From contig NZ_CP032550.1 of assembly GCF_009735645.1 (NCBI RefSeq), positions 1 through 64,000 on the forward strand: a stretch of DNA of 64,000 bases. The letters are read 5' to 3'. A program made the position numbers and the translations under genes. Shown here piece by piece: positions 44,010 through 53,411 of the stretch. The notes under the pieces are model-generated. The model was given only the letters and a program-made list of their open reading frames with translations. It had not been told where the DNA came from and made no database searches. Every line of letters begins with the position of its first letter. Positions within the stretch are counted from its first letter, which is position 1. The stretch comes from Microbacterium oryzae (GTDB lineage: Bacteria > Actinomycetota > Actinomycetes > Actinomycetales > Microbacteriaceae).

Positions 44010-44221
44010 CCCCGGAAGCGGCCCCACGCGCCCCGGGCGAGGGGACGGCGCAGTCGGCGCGTGTGCGTCCACGCATCAACGGCGGGTGCGTCCTCGGCGA
44101 CGGCGGTGGCGGCCTCCGTGGCGTACGCCTCCGAGACGACCGCGACGAGCGCGGCGAGCTCCTCGTCGGTGGGCGTGCCGCGCACGACGTCGACGCGGGG
44201 GATCTCGTTCTGCTGCGACAT
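44006..44221 (-). CDS. accE: Acyl-CoA carboxylase epsilon subunit
   Basis: A 71-residue protein that stabilises alpha-beta carboxylase complexes in Actinobacteria. It starts MSQQNEIPRVDVVRGTPTDE, and the VVRGxPTxEELAALVAV pattern is diagnostic of the family. The C-terminus is basic (RRLRRPLARGAWGRF). It lies 13 bp after accD on the same strand. Its stop codon falls within the third unit of the 73-bp repeat. Confidence 0.85.
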   Translation of the reverse strand: MSQQNEIPRVDVVRGTPTDEELAALVAVVSEAYATEAATAVAEDAPAVDAWTHTRRLRRPLARGAWGRFRG

Positions 44222-44234
44222 GGGTCGGCTCCCG

Positions 44235-45821
44235 CTAGAGCGGGATGTTCCCGTGCTTCTTCGGCGGCAGCTCGGCGCGCTTGCCGCGGAGCGCCCGCAG
44301 CGCCTTCGCGATCGACACGCGCGTGGCGGCGGGTTCGATGATGCCGTCGAGCTCGCCGCGCTCGGCCGCGAGGAACGGGCTCGCCACGTTGTACGTGTAC
44401 TCGTTCGCGAGGCGGGTGCGCACGGCCGCGACGTCCTCACCGGCCTCCTCCGCCTTCCGCAGCTCGCCGCGGTAGAGGATGTTCACCGCGCCCTGACCGC
44501 CCATCACCGCGATCTCGGCCGTCGGCCACGCGAGGTTGATGTCGGCGCCGAGCTGCTTCGAGCCCATGACGATGTACGCGCCGCCGTAGGCCTTCCGCAG
44601 GATGACGGTGACGAGCGGGACCGTCGCCTCCGCGTACGCGTAGAGCAGCTTCGCGCCGCGGCGGATGACGCCGGTCCACTCCTGGTCGGTGCCGGGCAGG
44701 TAGCCGGGCACGTCGACGAGGGTGACGATCGGGATGGAGAACGCGTCGCAGAACCGCACGAAGCGGGAGGCCTTCTCGCCCGCCTCGATGTTCAGCGTGC
44801 CCGCCATCTGCGAGGGCTGGTTGGCGATGATGCCCACCGTGCGCCCCTCGATCCGGCCGAATCCGATGACGATGTTGGGGGCGAACAGCGGCTGCACCTC
44901 GAGGAACTCGCCGTCGTCGACGGTGCGCGCGATGACCTCGTGGATGTCGTACGGCTGGTTCGGCGAATCCGGCACCAGCGTGTTGAGCTGGCGGTCGGCG
45001 TCGGTGGTCTCGAACTCGAACGCCGACTCGTACGTCGGGGCGTCTGCCATGTTGTTGTCGGGCAGGAAGCCCAGGAGCGTGCGCGCGTAGTCGAGGGCGT
45101 CGTCCTCGTCCTCGGCCAGGTAGTGCGCGACGCCGGAGCGCGTGTTGTGGGTGTGCGCGCCGCCGAGCTCCTCCATGCCGACGTCCTCGCCGGTGACCGT
45201 CTTGATGACGTCGGGGCCGGTGACGAACATCTGGCTGGTCTTGTCGACCATGATGACGAAGTCGGTGAGGGCGGGCGAGTAGACGGCGCCGCCCGCCGCC
45301 GGGCCCATGATGATCGAGATCTGCGGGATGACGCCGGAGGCCGCGGTGTTGAGGCGGAAGATCTCGCCGTACTTCCCGAGCGCGACCACGCCCTCCTGGA
45401 TGCGTGCGCCGCCGGAGTCGAGGATGCCGATGATGGGCATGCCGCCGCGCAGGGCGAACTCCATGATCTTGATGATCTTGTCGCCGGCGACCTCGCCGAG
45501 CGATCCGCCGAAGGTGGAGAAGTCCTGCGCGTACACGGCGACCGTGCGGCCGTGGATGGTGCCCACGCCGGTCACGACGGAGTCGCCGTAGGGGCGGGAG
45601 CGATCCATGCCGAAGGCGGTGGTGCGGTGCCGCACGTACTCGTCGAACTCGACGAACGAGCCGTGGTCGACGAGCAGCTCGATGCGCTCGCGCGCGGTGA
45701 GCTTGTTCTTGGCGTGCTGCTTCTCCTGCGCCTTGACCTCGGCCTGCACGACGGCCTCGTCGTAGCGGGCGCGCAGGTCGGCGATCTTGCCCTGGGTCGT
45801 GGACATGTCCGGTTCCGTCAC
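44235..45821 (-). CDS. accD: Acyl-CoA carboxylase beta subunit (propionyl-CoA carboxylase type)
   Basis: Carboxyltransferase that moves CO2 from biotin to an acyl-CoA, 528 residues with both crotonase-like halves. Seen: [38 protein letters not shown] in the N-half and [27 protein letters not shown] in the C-half. The Asp deciding substrate size lies in the latter region but cannot be read as proof of acetyl versus propionyl use. GTG 45821 is chosen because TAGGGT ends 7 nt upstream. Confidence 0.94.
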   Translation of the reverse strand: MTEPDMSTTQGKIADLRARYDEAVVQAEVKAQEKQHAKNKLTARERIELLVDHGSFVEFDEYVRHRTTAFGMDRSRPYGDSVVTGVGTIHGRTVAVYAQDFSTFGGSLGEVAGDKIIKIMEFALRGGMPIIGILDSGGARIQEGVVALGKYGEIFRLNTAASGVIPQISIIMGPAAGGAVYSPALTDFVIMVDKTSQMFVTGPDVIKTVTGEDVGMEELGGAHTHNTRSGVAHYLAEDEDDALDYARTLLGFLPDNNMADAPTYESAFEFETTDADRQLNTLVPDSPNQPYDIHEVIARTVDDGEFLEVQPLFAPNIVIGFGRIEGRTVGIIANQPSQMAGTLNIEAGEKASRFVRFCDAFSIPIVTLVDVPGYLPGTDQEWTGVIRRGAKLLYAYAEATVPLVTVILRKAYGGAYIVMGSKQLGADINLAWPTAEIAVMGGQGAVNILYRGELRKAEEAGEDVAAVRTRLANEYTYNVASPFLAAERGELDGIIEPAATRVSIAKALRALRGKRAELPPKKHGNIPL

Positions 45822-45828
45822 GCGTTCC

Positions 45829-45834
45829 ACCCTA
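45829..45834 (-). promoter_or_regulatory. -10 hexamer TAGGGT of accD-accE
   Basis: TAGGGT is 7 nt upstream of GTG 45821. Confidence 0.5.
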
Positions 45835-45911
45835 TCCGTGGGCGCGGCGAAGCAGTTGGAGGGCGCACACAACGCCAGCGGTGATGCTGTGTGGGCTTCC
45901 TCCGCCGGGGC

Positions 45912-47048
45912 TCAGCCCGCGACGGGCGTGTCGAAGAACGCGGCGGCGGCCCTGGCCTCGTAGACCGCGTCGTCGAGCTCGTCGGAGGTGACGTTCACGT
46001 GGCCCACCTTGCGGCCGGGGCGCGGCTCCTTGCCGTAGGTGTGGATCTTCGCGAGCGGGTGCGCGGCCATCGCGGCGGCGAAGCGGTCGGTGAGCTGCTC
46101 GCCCTGGGGCCCGCCCAGGATGTTCACCATCACGACGGCGCCGGCGGTGACGTCGACCGCGCCGAGGGGCAGATCGAGCACCGCGCGCAGGTGCTGCTCG
46201 AACTGGCTCGTGACCGCGCCGTCCTGACTCCAGTGACCGCTGTTGTGCGGACGCATGGCGAGCTCGTTGACGAGGATCCGGTCATCCGTGGTCTCGAACA
46301 GCTCCACGGCCAGCATGCCCGTCACGCCGAGCCCGTCGGCGATCGAGGCGCCCAGGCGCGCGGCGACCTCGAGGAGCTTCTCGCTGGCGTCGGGTGCGGG
46401 GGCGAGGACCTCCGCGCACACCCCGCCGCGCTGCACGGTCTCCACCACGGGGTAGGCGACCATCTCGCCGCTCGGCCGGCGCGCGATCTGCTGCGCGAGC
46501 TCGCGACGGAAGTCGACGAGCTCCTCGACGAGCAGCGCCTCGCCGTCGAAGTCGGCGAACCAGTCGGCGACCTCTGCGGGGTCGGACACCACCTTCACGC
46601 CCTTGCCGTCGTAGCCGCCGCGCGGGGTCTTCACGACCGCCCGGCCGCCGTGGTCGTCGAGGAACGCCTGCAGCTCCTCCGTGCGCGAGACCGCCGCCCA
46701 GTCGGGCTGCGGCGCGCCGAGCTCGGCCAGTCGGCGGCGCATCACGAGCTTGTCCTGCGCGAAGCGCAGCGCGTCGGGGCCGGGGTGCACGGCGACGCCG
46801 TCGTCGACGAGCGCCCGCAGCACGTCCTGCGGCACGTGCTCGTGGTCGAACGTGATGACGTCGACGTCCTGCGCGAATGCGCGCACGGTCTCGACGTCCC
46901 GGTAGTCGCCGACCGCGGCCTGCGCGAGCGCGGCCGACATGCCGTCCGCCTCCGCCAGCACCCGGATCTCGATCCCGAGCTCGACCGCCGGAGCGATCAT
47001 CATCCGAGCCAGCTGGCCGCCGCCGATCACACCCACACGCATCGTCAT
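45912..47048 (-). CDS. purK: 5-(carboxyamino)imidazole ribonucleotide synthase
   Basis: ATP-dependent carboxylation of AIR in purine synthesis; works with PurE. The 378-residue ATP-grasp enzyme shows GVIGGGQLARMM at the start, VVKTPRGGYDGKGV, VNELAMRPHNSGHWS and TSQFEQHLRAV. A CAAGAT hexamer 6 nt upstream favours ATG 47048; ATG 47042 is also possible. Confidence 0.94.
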   Translation of the reverse strand: MTMRVGVIGGGQLARMMIAPAVELGIEIRVLAEADGMSAALAQAAVGDYRDVETVRAFAQDVDVITFDHEHVPQDVLRALVDDGVAVHPGPDALRFAQDKLVMRRRLAELGAPQPDWAAVSRTEELQAFLDDHGGRAVVKTPRGGYDGKGVKVVSDPAEVADWFADFDGEALLVEELVDFRRELAQQIARRPSGEMVAYPVVETVQRGGVCAEVLAPAPDASEKLLEVAARLGASIADGLGVTGMLAVELFETTDDRILVNELAMRPHNSGHWSQDGAVTSQFEQHLRAVLDLPLGAVDVTAGAVVMVNILGGPQGEQLTDRFAAAMAAHPLAKIHTYGKEPRPGRKVGHVNVTSDELDDAVYEARAAAAFFDTPVAG

Positions 47049-47054
47049 GCGTCC

Positions 47055-47060
47055 ATCTTG
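47055..47060 (-). promoter_or_regulatory. -10-like hexamer CAAGAT of purK
   Basis: CAAGAT lies 6 nt upstream of ATG 47048; a weaker match to TANNNT than others here. Confidence 0.3.
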
Positions 47061-47084
47061 GCGCATCGCGGCGCCGGGGTCCGC

Positions 47085-47639
47085 TCAGGCCGGGGGCAGC
47101 TGATGGCCGAACGAGAAGCCCTGCGAATCGCGGTGCGCCTGGATCTGGCTCATCTCCACCTGGTCTGCGAGCACCTCGTGCACCAGCCCCGCATCGGGCA
47201 CGTCGTGCAGCACGAGCGGCGGCGACGTGCCGTCGGAGAGCGTGATCGTGCCCGCGCCCCACAGCCGCTGCAGCGGGCCGCGGCGGAGCCGGATGCCGTA
47301 GCCGCCGGCGTGGAAGAGGTCGCGCTTGCTGCGCGAGAGGAAGCCGTGCTTCACGCTCACGCGCCGCGTGGTGACGGTGTAGGTGCGAGTGAGCCAGCGC
47401 GCGAGCGGCAGGACCGTGCCCACGAGGACGACGACGCCCGCCGCGCAGAGGAGCATCCAGTTCTCCCACGGCAGCGCGAGGTTGTCGTAGAAGTAGGCGA
47501 CGGCGCCCGCGGTCGCGACGAGGAGGAGCGCCGACCAGACCAGCCGCCGCGCGTGCCCGTGCATGCGCGCGATGACGAGCTCCGGCGCGGGCGCGGCCGG
47601 GGGAGTGGCGGGGCGTCCCGCGAGTCCAGGCGTGCTCAT
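47085..47639 (-). CDS. Bacterial PH-domain membrane protein
   Basis: A 184-residue protein with two membrane helices (about 32-52 and 62-85) followed by a bacterial PH (DUF304-like) domain, seen as TYTVTTRRVSVKHGFLSRSKRDL and ending LSDGTSPPLVLHDV. The equivalent gene lies between birA and purK in mycobacteria (Rv3278c). Function unknown. GACAAT six bases before ATG 47639 supports this start. Confidence 0.8.
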   Translation of the reverse strand: MSTPGLAGRPATPPAAPAPELVIARMHGHARRLVWSALLLVATAGAVAYFYDNLALPWENWMLLCAAGVVVLVGTVLPLARWLTRTYTVTTRRVSVKHGFLSRSKRDLFHAGGYGIRLRRGPLQRLWGAGTITLSDGTSPPLVLHDVPDAGLVHEVLADQVEMSQIQAHRDSQGFSFGHQLPPA

Positions 47640-47645
47640 GCCCCC

Positions 47646-47651
47646 ATTGTC
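47646..47651 (-). promoter_or_regulatory. -10-like hexamer GACAAT of PH-domain gene
   Basis: GACAAT 6 nt upstream of ATG 47639; the same hexamer and layout occur before lpdA at 35210. Confidence 0.4.
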
Positions 47652-47697
47652 CGCGACCCCGCCGACGCTCGCGCATGCCGCGCCGGGCGGGACACTG

Positions 47698-47789
47698 CGC
47701 AGGAGATCGGCGGGCACGATGGCGGCCGCCGTCGGCGGCGGGGCGGATGGCCGGGGCCGGCCGGGCGGGCGGCGCTCGGATCTCCTGCG
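47698..47789. repeat. 11-bp inverted repeat enclosing a G+C-rich core between birA and PH gene
   Basis: CGCAGGAGATC (47698-47708) and GATCTCCTGCG (47779-47789) are perfect complements 70 bp apart, with shorter GGCC-rich hairpins between. Could end the birA transcript; there is no T-run. Confidence 0.55.
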
Positions 47790-47801
47790 GGATGTGCCGG
47801 G

Positions 47802-48572
47802 TCAGCGCACGTGCACGACGTCGCCCGCCGAGACGGCGACGCGCGCGCCACCCGACTCCACGACGAGGCGCCCGTCGGGTGCGATGGCGGCCGCGCGTCC
47901 GCGCAGGGTGCTGCCGTCGGGCAGCGCGACCGACACGTCGCGATCGAGCGTGAGGCAGGCGGCCGTCACCGCGGCATGGGCGCCCGACGCGGCGGCGTCG
48001 CCGCCCGCGCGAGCGAGGCCATCCAGCAGTGCGTCGAGGCCGGTCAGGTAGTCGGCGACCAGGGCGTCCTCGTCGCACGCGAGACCCAGCGCGGGGAACG
48101 ACGTCGCGGTCTCGACCGGCAGGTCCGCCGGGTCGAGCCGGGTGTTGACGCCCGTGCCCACGATCACGGCGTCGGGGGCCGCGGTGCCCTCCGCGAGCAC
48201 GCCGCAGATCTTCCGCAGGTCCGGCCCGACGAGCACGTCGTTCGGCCACTTGAGCCCCACCCGCTCGGCGGGGATCTGTGCGGCGACCGCGTCGCGCATC
48301 GCGACGCCCGCCACGAGCGGGATCCATCCCCGCGCGGCGAGGGGAAGCCGGGGGACCCGCACCACGACGGACAGCGCGAGCGCCGCTCCGGCGGGCGCCA
48401 CCCAGCGGCGGTCGAGGCGCCCGCGGCCCGCGCGCTGGTCGTGGGTGAGCAGCGCGCCGAGGTGCGGCCACTCCTCGCCGCGCGCGATCGCCGCGGCGAG
48501 ATCGGCGTTGGTTGACCCCGTCTGCGCGACCTCGGTCATCCGCCCCGCCACCGCCCGCGCTCGCTCCCACAT
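47802..48572 (-). CDS. birA: Biotin-[acyl-CoA carboxylase] ligase
   Basis: Attaches biotin to the carrier domain of the alpha subunit encoded at 36749. The 256 residues start directly at the catalytic domain (QTGSTNADLA), with the biotinyl-AMP loop GRGRLDRRW, the KWPNDVLV motif and GTGVNT. There is no N-terminal HTH, so it is the class I form without repressor activity. ATG 48572 is the second of a GTG-ATG pair. Confidence 0.92.
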   Translation of the reverse strand: MWERARAVAGRMTEVAQTGSTNADLAAAIARGEEWPHLGALLTHDQRAGRGRLDRRWVAPAGAALALSVVVRVPRLPLAARGWIPLVAGVAMRDAVAAQIPAERVGLKWPNDVLVGPDLRKICGVLAEGTAAPDAVIVGTGVNTRLDPADLPVETATSFPALGLACDEDALVADYLTGLDALLDGLARAGGDAAASGAHAAVTAACLTLDRDVSVALPDGSTLRGRAAAIAPDGRLVVESGGARVAVSAGDVVHVR

Positions 48573-48648
48573 CACGCAACGACCCTAGTGCGGGCGACGG
48601 GGCGGGCGACCCTGCGGCGTCCTCTGGGCGAAATCCAGGCTCTCCCCC

Positions 48649-48654
48649 TACCCT
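48649..48654 (+). promoter_or_regulatory. -10 hexamer TACCCT of purE operon
   Basis: TACCCT ends 6 nt before GTG 48661; predicted leaderless, divergent from birA. Confidence 0.55.
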
Positions 48655-48660
48655 TGTCTG

Positions 48661-49167
48661 GTGCTGAACACGACCGAAGCGCCCCTCGTCGGCGTCGTCA
48701 TGGGCTCCGACTCCGATTGGCGCGTCATGGTCGACGCCTCGAACGCGCTGTCGGAGTTCGGCATCGCGCACGAGGTGGAGGTCGTCTCCGCCCACCGCAC
48801 GGTCGACAAGCTCGTCCGCTACGGGCGCGAGGCGCGCGGTCGCGGGCTGAAGGCGATCATCGCCGGCGCCGGCGGCGCGGCCCACCTCCCCGGCATGCTC
48901 GCCTCCCTCACCGCGCTGCCGGTCATCGGCGTCCCGGTGCAGCTGAAGACCCTCGAGGGCCTCGACTCGCTGCTCTCCATCGTGCAGATGCCCGCCGGCA
49001 TCCCCGTCGCCACGGTCTCGATCAACGGTGCCAAGAACGCGGGCCTCCTCGCCGCCCGCATCCTCGGCGCGTCCGACCCGGCCGTGGCGGACGCCGTCGA
49101 GCAGTACGCGCGCGATCTGGAGCGCCAGGTCGAGGAGAAGAACACCCGGCTGAAGGACTCTCTGTGA
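48661..49167 (+). CDS. purE: N5-CAIR mutase
   Basis: Converts the PurK product N5-CAIR to CAIR. The 168 residues have VMGSDSDW, the catalytic [19 protein letters not shown] and [22 protein letters not shown] start placed by the -10 at 48649. Overlaps the LCP gene by four bases, so purine synthesis and an envelope gene share a transcript. Confidence 0.95.
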   Translation: MLNTTEAPLVGVVMGSDSDWRVMVDASNALSEFGIAHEVEVVSAHRTVDKLVRYGREARGRGLKAIIAGAGGAAHLPGMLASLTALPVIGVPVQLKTLEGLDSLLSIVQMPAGIPVATVSINGAKNAGLLAARILGASDPAVADAVEQYARDLERQVEEKNTRLKDSL

Positions 49168-50612
49168 CCGTTGCCGCAGCGGCGCCCCCTCGCGCGCGGA
49201 TCTCGAAGCCGAGCGCCGTCGCCCTCACGCGCCCGATGCGGCATCCCGACCCGGCGAACGCCGCCCTGATGACGCGGCGCGGCTGGTGGCTCGTCCTCCT
49301 CGGATGGGCGATCCCCGGCTCCGCGCAGGTTCTCGCCGGCAGCAGGCGGCTCGGCCGATTCGGCCTCGGCGCGACGCTCACGTCGTGGGTGGTCGCCGTC
49401 GTGGCGGCGCTCGCGTTCCTGCTGTGGCGGGATGGCTTCCTGACGGTGCTGCTGAACACCTACGTGCTCATCGGCCTCGCCGTGCTCGTGGTCGGCTACG
49501 GCGTGCTGTGGCTGATCCTCGCGATCGACACGCTGCGGCTCGTGCGGCTCGTCCGCACCACGAGCCCCGCGCGCTTCGGCATCGCCCTGCTCAGCATCGC
49601 GCTCATGGTGCTGACCGGCGGATCCGTGGCCTACGCGGCGCCGCGGCTCATCGCGGCCTCCAGCGCCTTCGGGTCGATCTTCGCCGCCAGCGCGCCCGTC
49701 GTGCCGCCGAGCGACGGGTACTACAACATCCTGCTGCTGGGCGCGGACTCCGGCGACGGCCGCGACTCCATGCGCTTCGACAGCATCTCGGTCGTCTCCA
49801 TCGAGGCGACGACCGGCGCCGTGACGATCACCGGCATCCCCCGCGAGCTCGGCGGGGCTCCGTTCAGCGAGGGCAGCCCCATGGCGGCGCTGTACCCGAC
49901 CGGGTTCGAGGGGCACGCCGACGCGGAGTGCGGCTGGGACGACTGGATGAACCACATCCGCCAGGCCGCGCAGATCTGCCGCGACGACCAGGGCGCGGCG
50001 CTGTATCCCGACGCCGCGAAGCACGGATCCGAGCCGGGCGTGGAGGCCACGAAGGACGCGGCCGAGGGCGTCACCGGCCTCGAGATCCCGTACTACGCCT
50101 TCATCGACATGAACGGATTCGCCGCGCTCGTCGACGCGCTCGGCGGCGTCGACATCGAGGTGGCCCAGCGCCTGCCCGAGGGCGGCGGCCCCGCGTACGA
50201 GGGGCAGCCCGCCGAGGACTGGGCGAGCGGATGGATCGAGCCGGGCGCCCAGCACATGGACGGCGACACCGCCCAGTGGTACGCCCGCTCGCGCTACACG
50301 ACGAGCGACTGGGACCGCATGCAGCGCCAGCGCCAGCTGCAGGAGGCGATCCTCGCGCAGTTCACGCCGGAGAACGTCGTCATGCGCTTCCAGGACGTGG
50401 CCCGCGCGGGCACCGCGATCGTCGAGACCGACATCCCGCAGTCGCTGCTGCCGACCTTCCTGGATCTGGCCGTCCAGGCGAAGAGCCAGCCCATGACATC
50501 CGTCGAGCTCACCCCCGAGGGCCCCGTCGCCGTCGACCAGGACGACCCCGACTTCGACGCGATCCACGCGTACCTGCAGGGGGTGCTCCACCCGGGCTCG
50601 AGCGCCGGATGA
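49164..50612 (+). CDS. LytR-CpsA-Psr (LCP) family cell-wall glycopolymer ligase
   Basis: Transfers lipid-linked glycopolymers to peptidoglycan outside the membrane. The 482 residues have a cytoplasmic N-terminus, three or four membrane helices (about 38-165), then the LCP domain: [20 protein letters not shown] (Asp/Arg), IPRELGG, and the closing [18 protein letters not shown]. The multi-helix N-terminus is a known Actinobacteria variant. Followed by a glycosyltransferase and exporter genes, which are probably functional partners. Confidence 0.9.
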   Translation: MTVAAAAPPRARISKPSAVALTRPMRHPDPANAALMTRRGWWLVLLGWAIPGSAQVLAGSRRLGRFGLGATLTSWVVAVVAALAFLLWRDGFLTVLLNTYVLIGLAVLVVGYGVLWLILAIDTLRLVRLVRTTSPARFGIALLSIALMVLTGGSVAYAAPRLIAASSAFGSIFAASAPVVPPSDGYYNILLLGADSGDGRDSMRFDSISVVSIEATTGAVTITGIPRELGGAPFSEGSPMAALYPTGFEGHADAECGWDDWMNHIRQAAQICRDDQGAALYPDAAKHGSEPGVEATKDAAEGVTGLEIPYYAFIDMNGFAALVDALGGVDIEVAQRLPEGGGPAYEGQPAEDWASGWIEPGAQHMDGDTAQWYARSRYTTSDWDRMQRQRQLQEAILAQFTPENVVMRFQDVARAGTAIVETDIPQSLLPTFLDLAVQAKSQPMTSVELTPEGPVAVDQDDPDFDAIHAYLQGVLHPGSSAG

Positions 50613-51679
50613 CCGTGCGCCTGCGGGTCGTCCTGGATCAGCTCGCAGCGCCCGTCGATCCCGACCTCGCCGCCGCCTCGCGGGACCTCGCGCGACTGCT
50701 GGTCGAGGCCGCCCCCGCCGGTTGCGTGGTCGACGCGATCGCGCCCGCCGGTGCGCCGCTGGACGTGCCGGGGATCGCCGCCGAGAAGCGCCTGGCGCGC
50801 GGGCGGCGCGAGCTCGCCGCGGCATGGCGGATGGGGATGGCGCCGGAGGACGGTCTCATCCACTCTCCGACGCTGCTCGCGCCGCTCGTGCGCCACGAGC
50901 GCCCGGCGGCGCAGACCGCCGTCACCGTCTGGGACCTGCGCGCCTGGGAGGCGCCGGAGGAGCTGCCGCGCGGGGCGGCCGCCCTCGAGCAGGCGCTGCT
51001 GCGCCGCGCGCAGAAGCACGCGGACGCCGTCGTGGTGCCCACGCACTCCGTCGCCGAGCGCCTGGACGCCATCGCCGCTCTGCGCGGCCGCGTCCGCGTC
51101 ATCGCCGGCGCACCGCCGGAGGGGTTCGCGCTGCCGACCGACGCCGAGGCGCGTCGGCGCGACCTCGGGCTGCCGCCCGCGTTCGTGGCGGCGGCCGGCA
51201 CGGCGGCGCCGTCGGATGGCCTCGCCCGGGTGTTCGCGGCCGCGCGCGCTGCCGGGTCGGACGTCGTGGTGCTGGATGTGCCGGAACGGCATGTCGCGTC
51301 GGTCCGCGCGATCGCGGAGGAGGCCGGCCTCGGGGCGGAGCGCGTCCATCCGCACGGCTCCCTGGACCGCGGCGACCGTGCGGCGGTCCTCGGAGCGGCC
51401 GGCGCGTTCCTCGCCGGTTCGACACGGGCGGTGTGGCCGTGGCGCGTCGTCGAGGCCATGACCCTCGGCACCCCCGTCATCGCGATCGACGCCGACGGCC
51501 ACCGCGAGGTGGTGCTCGACGGCGGCGCCGTGGTGCGCGCCGACGAGATGGCCGACGCGCTTGTCGCGGCGCTCGCGGGCGACCCGATGTCGCTCGGGCT
51601 GCGCGCGCGGGACCGCTCGCGGGCGTTCTCCTGGCACGGCGCGGCCGAGAAGGTGTGGCAGCTGCACGCCGAGCTGTGA
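50609..51679 (+). CDS. Glycosyltransferase family 4-like protein
   Basis: A 356-residue GT-B glycosyltransferase. The C-terminal donor-binding half shows AFLAGSTRAVWPWRVVEAM and LGTPVIAIDADGHREVVLDG. The N-terminal half includes VVVPTHSVAERL. Sugar donor and acceptor are unknown; context points to synthesis of the polysaccharide exported by the next two genes. Overlaps the LCP stop by four bases. Confidence 0.8.
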   Translation: MTVRLRVVLDQLAAPVDPDLAAASRDLARLLVEAAPAGCVVDAIAPAGAPLDVPGIAAEKRLARGRRELAAAWRMGMAPEDGLIHSPTLLAPLVRHERPAAQTAVTVWDLRAWEAPEELPRGAAALEQALLRRAQKHADAVVVPTHSVAERLDAIAALRGRVRVIAGAPPEGFALPTDAEARRRDLGLPPAFVAAAGTAAPSDGLARVFAAARAAGSDVVVLDVPERHVASVRAIAEEAGLGAERVHPHGSLDRGDRAAVLGAAGAFLAGSTRAVWPWRVVEAMTLGTPVIAIDADGHREVVLDGGAVVRADEMADALVAALAGDPMSLGLRARDRSRAFSWHGAAEKVWQLHAEL

Positions 51680-51725
51680 CCTCCCGCTTCGGGGCTGGCC
51701 TCCAGGTTGCCCGGGGGCGCGGCGA

Positions 51726-51731
51726 TAGGAT
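51726..51731 (+). promoter_or_regulatory. -10 hexamer TAGGAT before ABC exporter genes
   Basis: TAGGAT lies 43 nt before GTG 51775, so this transcript would have a leader, unlike most in the window. Confidence 0.4.
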
Positions 51732-51774
51732 CGCGTGTGGCTTTTTCCCGATTGACGAGGCAGGGCGCGCAGCA

Positions 51775-52650
51775 GTGACGACGATCGATCTCTCGGAATA
51801 CGACGTCCCCGGCCGGGGCCGCGGCCTCGCCGATGTCTTCCGCTGGCGCTACCTCCTGCGCCTCCTCGTGCGCAAGGGCACGGCGACCCGCTACCGCAAC
51901 TCGGTGCTCGGCTGGACCTGGTCGTATGTCAAGCCCGGCATCCAGTTCCTCATGTACTTCCTCGTCGTGGGGTACATCTTCAACGGCAACCGCGGCATCA
52001 CGAACTTCCCGATCTACCTGTTCGCCGGGCTGGTCGCGGTGAACTTCTTCAACGAGGCGTTCGGCAACTCCACGACCGCGATCGTCGACAACCGCGCGCT
52101 GGTGAAGAAGATCTACCTGCCGCGGGAGCTCTTCCCCATCTCCGCCGTCACGGTCGCGTTCATCCACTTCCTGCCGCAGCTGGCCATCCTGCTCGTCGTC
52201 GCCCTGCTCTACGGATGGCTTCCCACGTTCGCGGGCATCGGCGCGATGCTCCTGGGGATGGCCCTGATCGCCGCTCTCGCGCTGGGGCTCGGTCTCTTCT
52301 TCGCCGGGATCAACGTGCGCTACCGCGACGCGCAGAACTTCGTCGAGATCATCCGCATGGTGTCCACGTGGGCCTCGCCGGTGCTGTACGCCTGGACCCT
52401 CGTGGCGGAGAAGGCCAGCGGCTGGGTCCTGCACCTCTACATGTCGAACCCCGTGACGATCGCCGTGGAGCTGTTCCACTGGACGTTCTGGGAGCCGACC
52501 GTGCCCGTCGACGCCGTCGAGCAGCCGCACGGCTTCCCGCCGCACTTCACCGTGTACCTCACCGTGGCCGTCGTGATGTGCGCCGTCATCCTCATCATCG
52601 GCCAGTTCACGTTCCGCCGCTTCGAGCGCACCTTCGCCCAGGACCTGTGA
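51775..52650 (+). CDS. Polysaccharide ABC exporter permease (Wzm/TagG-like)
   Basis: ABC-2 type membrane subunit of 291 residues with six membrane helices. Family features: RWRYLLRLLVRKGTATRYRN (cytosolic gate helix), LGWTWSYVKPGIQFLMYF, NRALVKKIYLPRELFPIS and VRYRDAQNFVEIIRMVSTWA. Starts at GTG 51775 after the -10 at 51726. Forms the export channel with the overlapping ATPase. Confidence 0.92.
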   Translation: MTTIDLSEYDVPGRGRGLADVFRWRYLLRLLVRKGTATRYRNSVLGWTWSYVKPGIQFLMYFLVVGYIFNGNRGITNFPIYLFAGLVAVNFFNEAFGNSTTAIVDNRALVKKIYLPRELFPISAVTVAFIHFLPQLAILLVVALLYGWLPTFAGIGAMLLGMALIAALALGLGLFFAGINVRYRDAQNFVEIIRMVSTWASPVLYAWTLVAEKASGWVLHLYMSNPVTIAVELFHWTFWEPTVPVDAVEQPHGFPPHFTVYLTVAVVMCAVILIIGQFTFRRFERTFAQDL

Positions 52651-53411
52651 TGTCGAACACCCTCACCGTCACGTCGGCCACGAAGCCGGCCATCGTCATC
52701 GACCACGTGTCGAAGATGTTCCTCAAGCGGAACACGCACTCCTTCAAGGAGGCGTTCATCGGGTGGATCCAGCGCAAGAAGGTGCGCAGCGACGTCTTCA
52801 CCGCGCTCGACGACGTCAGCTTCCAGATCGGCGAGGGCGAGTCGGTTGCCGTCCTCGGGTTCAACGGGTCCGGCAAGTCCACGACCCTGAAGCTCGTGTC
52901 CGGCGTCCTCGAGCCCGACGAGGGGCGCGTCTTCACGCGCGGCCGCGTCGCGGGCCTCATCGAGGTCGGCGCGGGCTTCCACCCCGACCTCTCGGGGCGC
53001 GAGAACGTGTACCTGAACGCGGCCATCCTCGGCATGAAGCAGGAGGAGATCGAGGCGCGCTTCGACGACATCGTCGCCTTCAGCGAGATCGGCGACTTCA
53101 TCGACACCGAGGTGAAGCACTACTCCTCGGGCATGTTCATGCGCCTGGCGTTCGCCGTGGCCATCCACGTCGACCTCGACGTGCTGCTCGTCGACGAGGT
53201 GCTGTCGGTGGGTGACGCGCCGTTCCGGCAGAAGTGCTACGCGAAGATCGAGGAGCTCACGGCGAAGGGCGTCACGATGCTCGTCGTCAGCCACGACATG
53301 GGCACCGTGAAGCGCCTGTGCTCGCGCGGCATCTTCATCCACGAGCACAAGGTGCTCTTCGACGGCCCCATCGAGGAGGCCGTCGAGCTCGTTCGCACCA
53401 CCCCCCACTGA
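52650..53411 (+). CDS. Polysaccharide ABC exporter ATPase (Wzt/TagH-like)
   Basis: A 253-residue ATPase: Walker A GFNGSGKST, GLIEVGAGFHPDLSGRENVYL (a Wzt/TagH-specific stretch), KHYSSGMFMRLAFAVA signature, LLVDEVLSVGD Walker B and VVSHDMGTV. There is no C-terminal carbohydrate-binding domain, so the cap that marks the polymer end in E. coli O9a Wzt is not needed here. ATG overlaps the permease stop. Confidence 0.93.
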   Translation: MSNTLTVTSATKPAIVIDHVSKMFLKRNTHSFKEAFIGWIQRKKVRSDVFTALDDVSFQIGEGESVAVLGFNGSGKSTTLKLVSGVLEPDEGRVFTRGRVAGLIEVGAGFHPDLSGRENVYLNAAILGMKQEEIEARFDDIVAFSEIGDFIDTEVKHYSSGMFMRLAFAVAIHVDLDVLLVDEVLSVGDAPFRQKCYAKIEELTAKGVTMLVVSHDMGTVKRLCSRGIFIHEHKVLFDGPIEEAVELVRTTPH

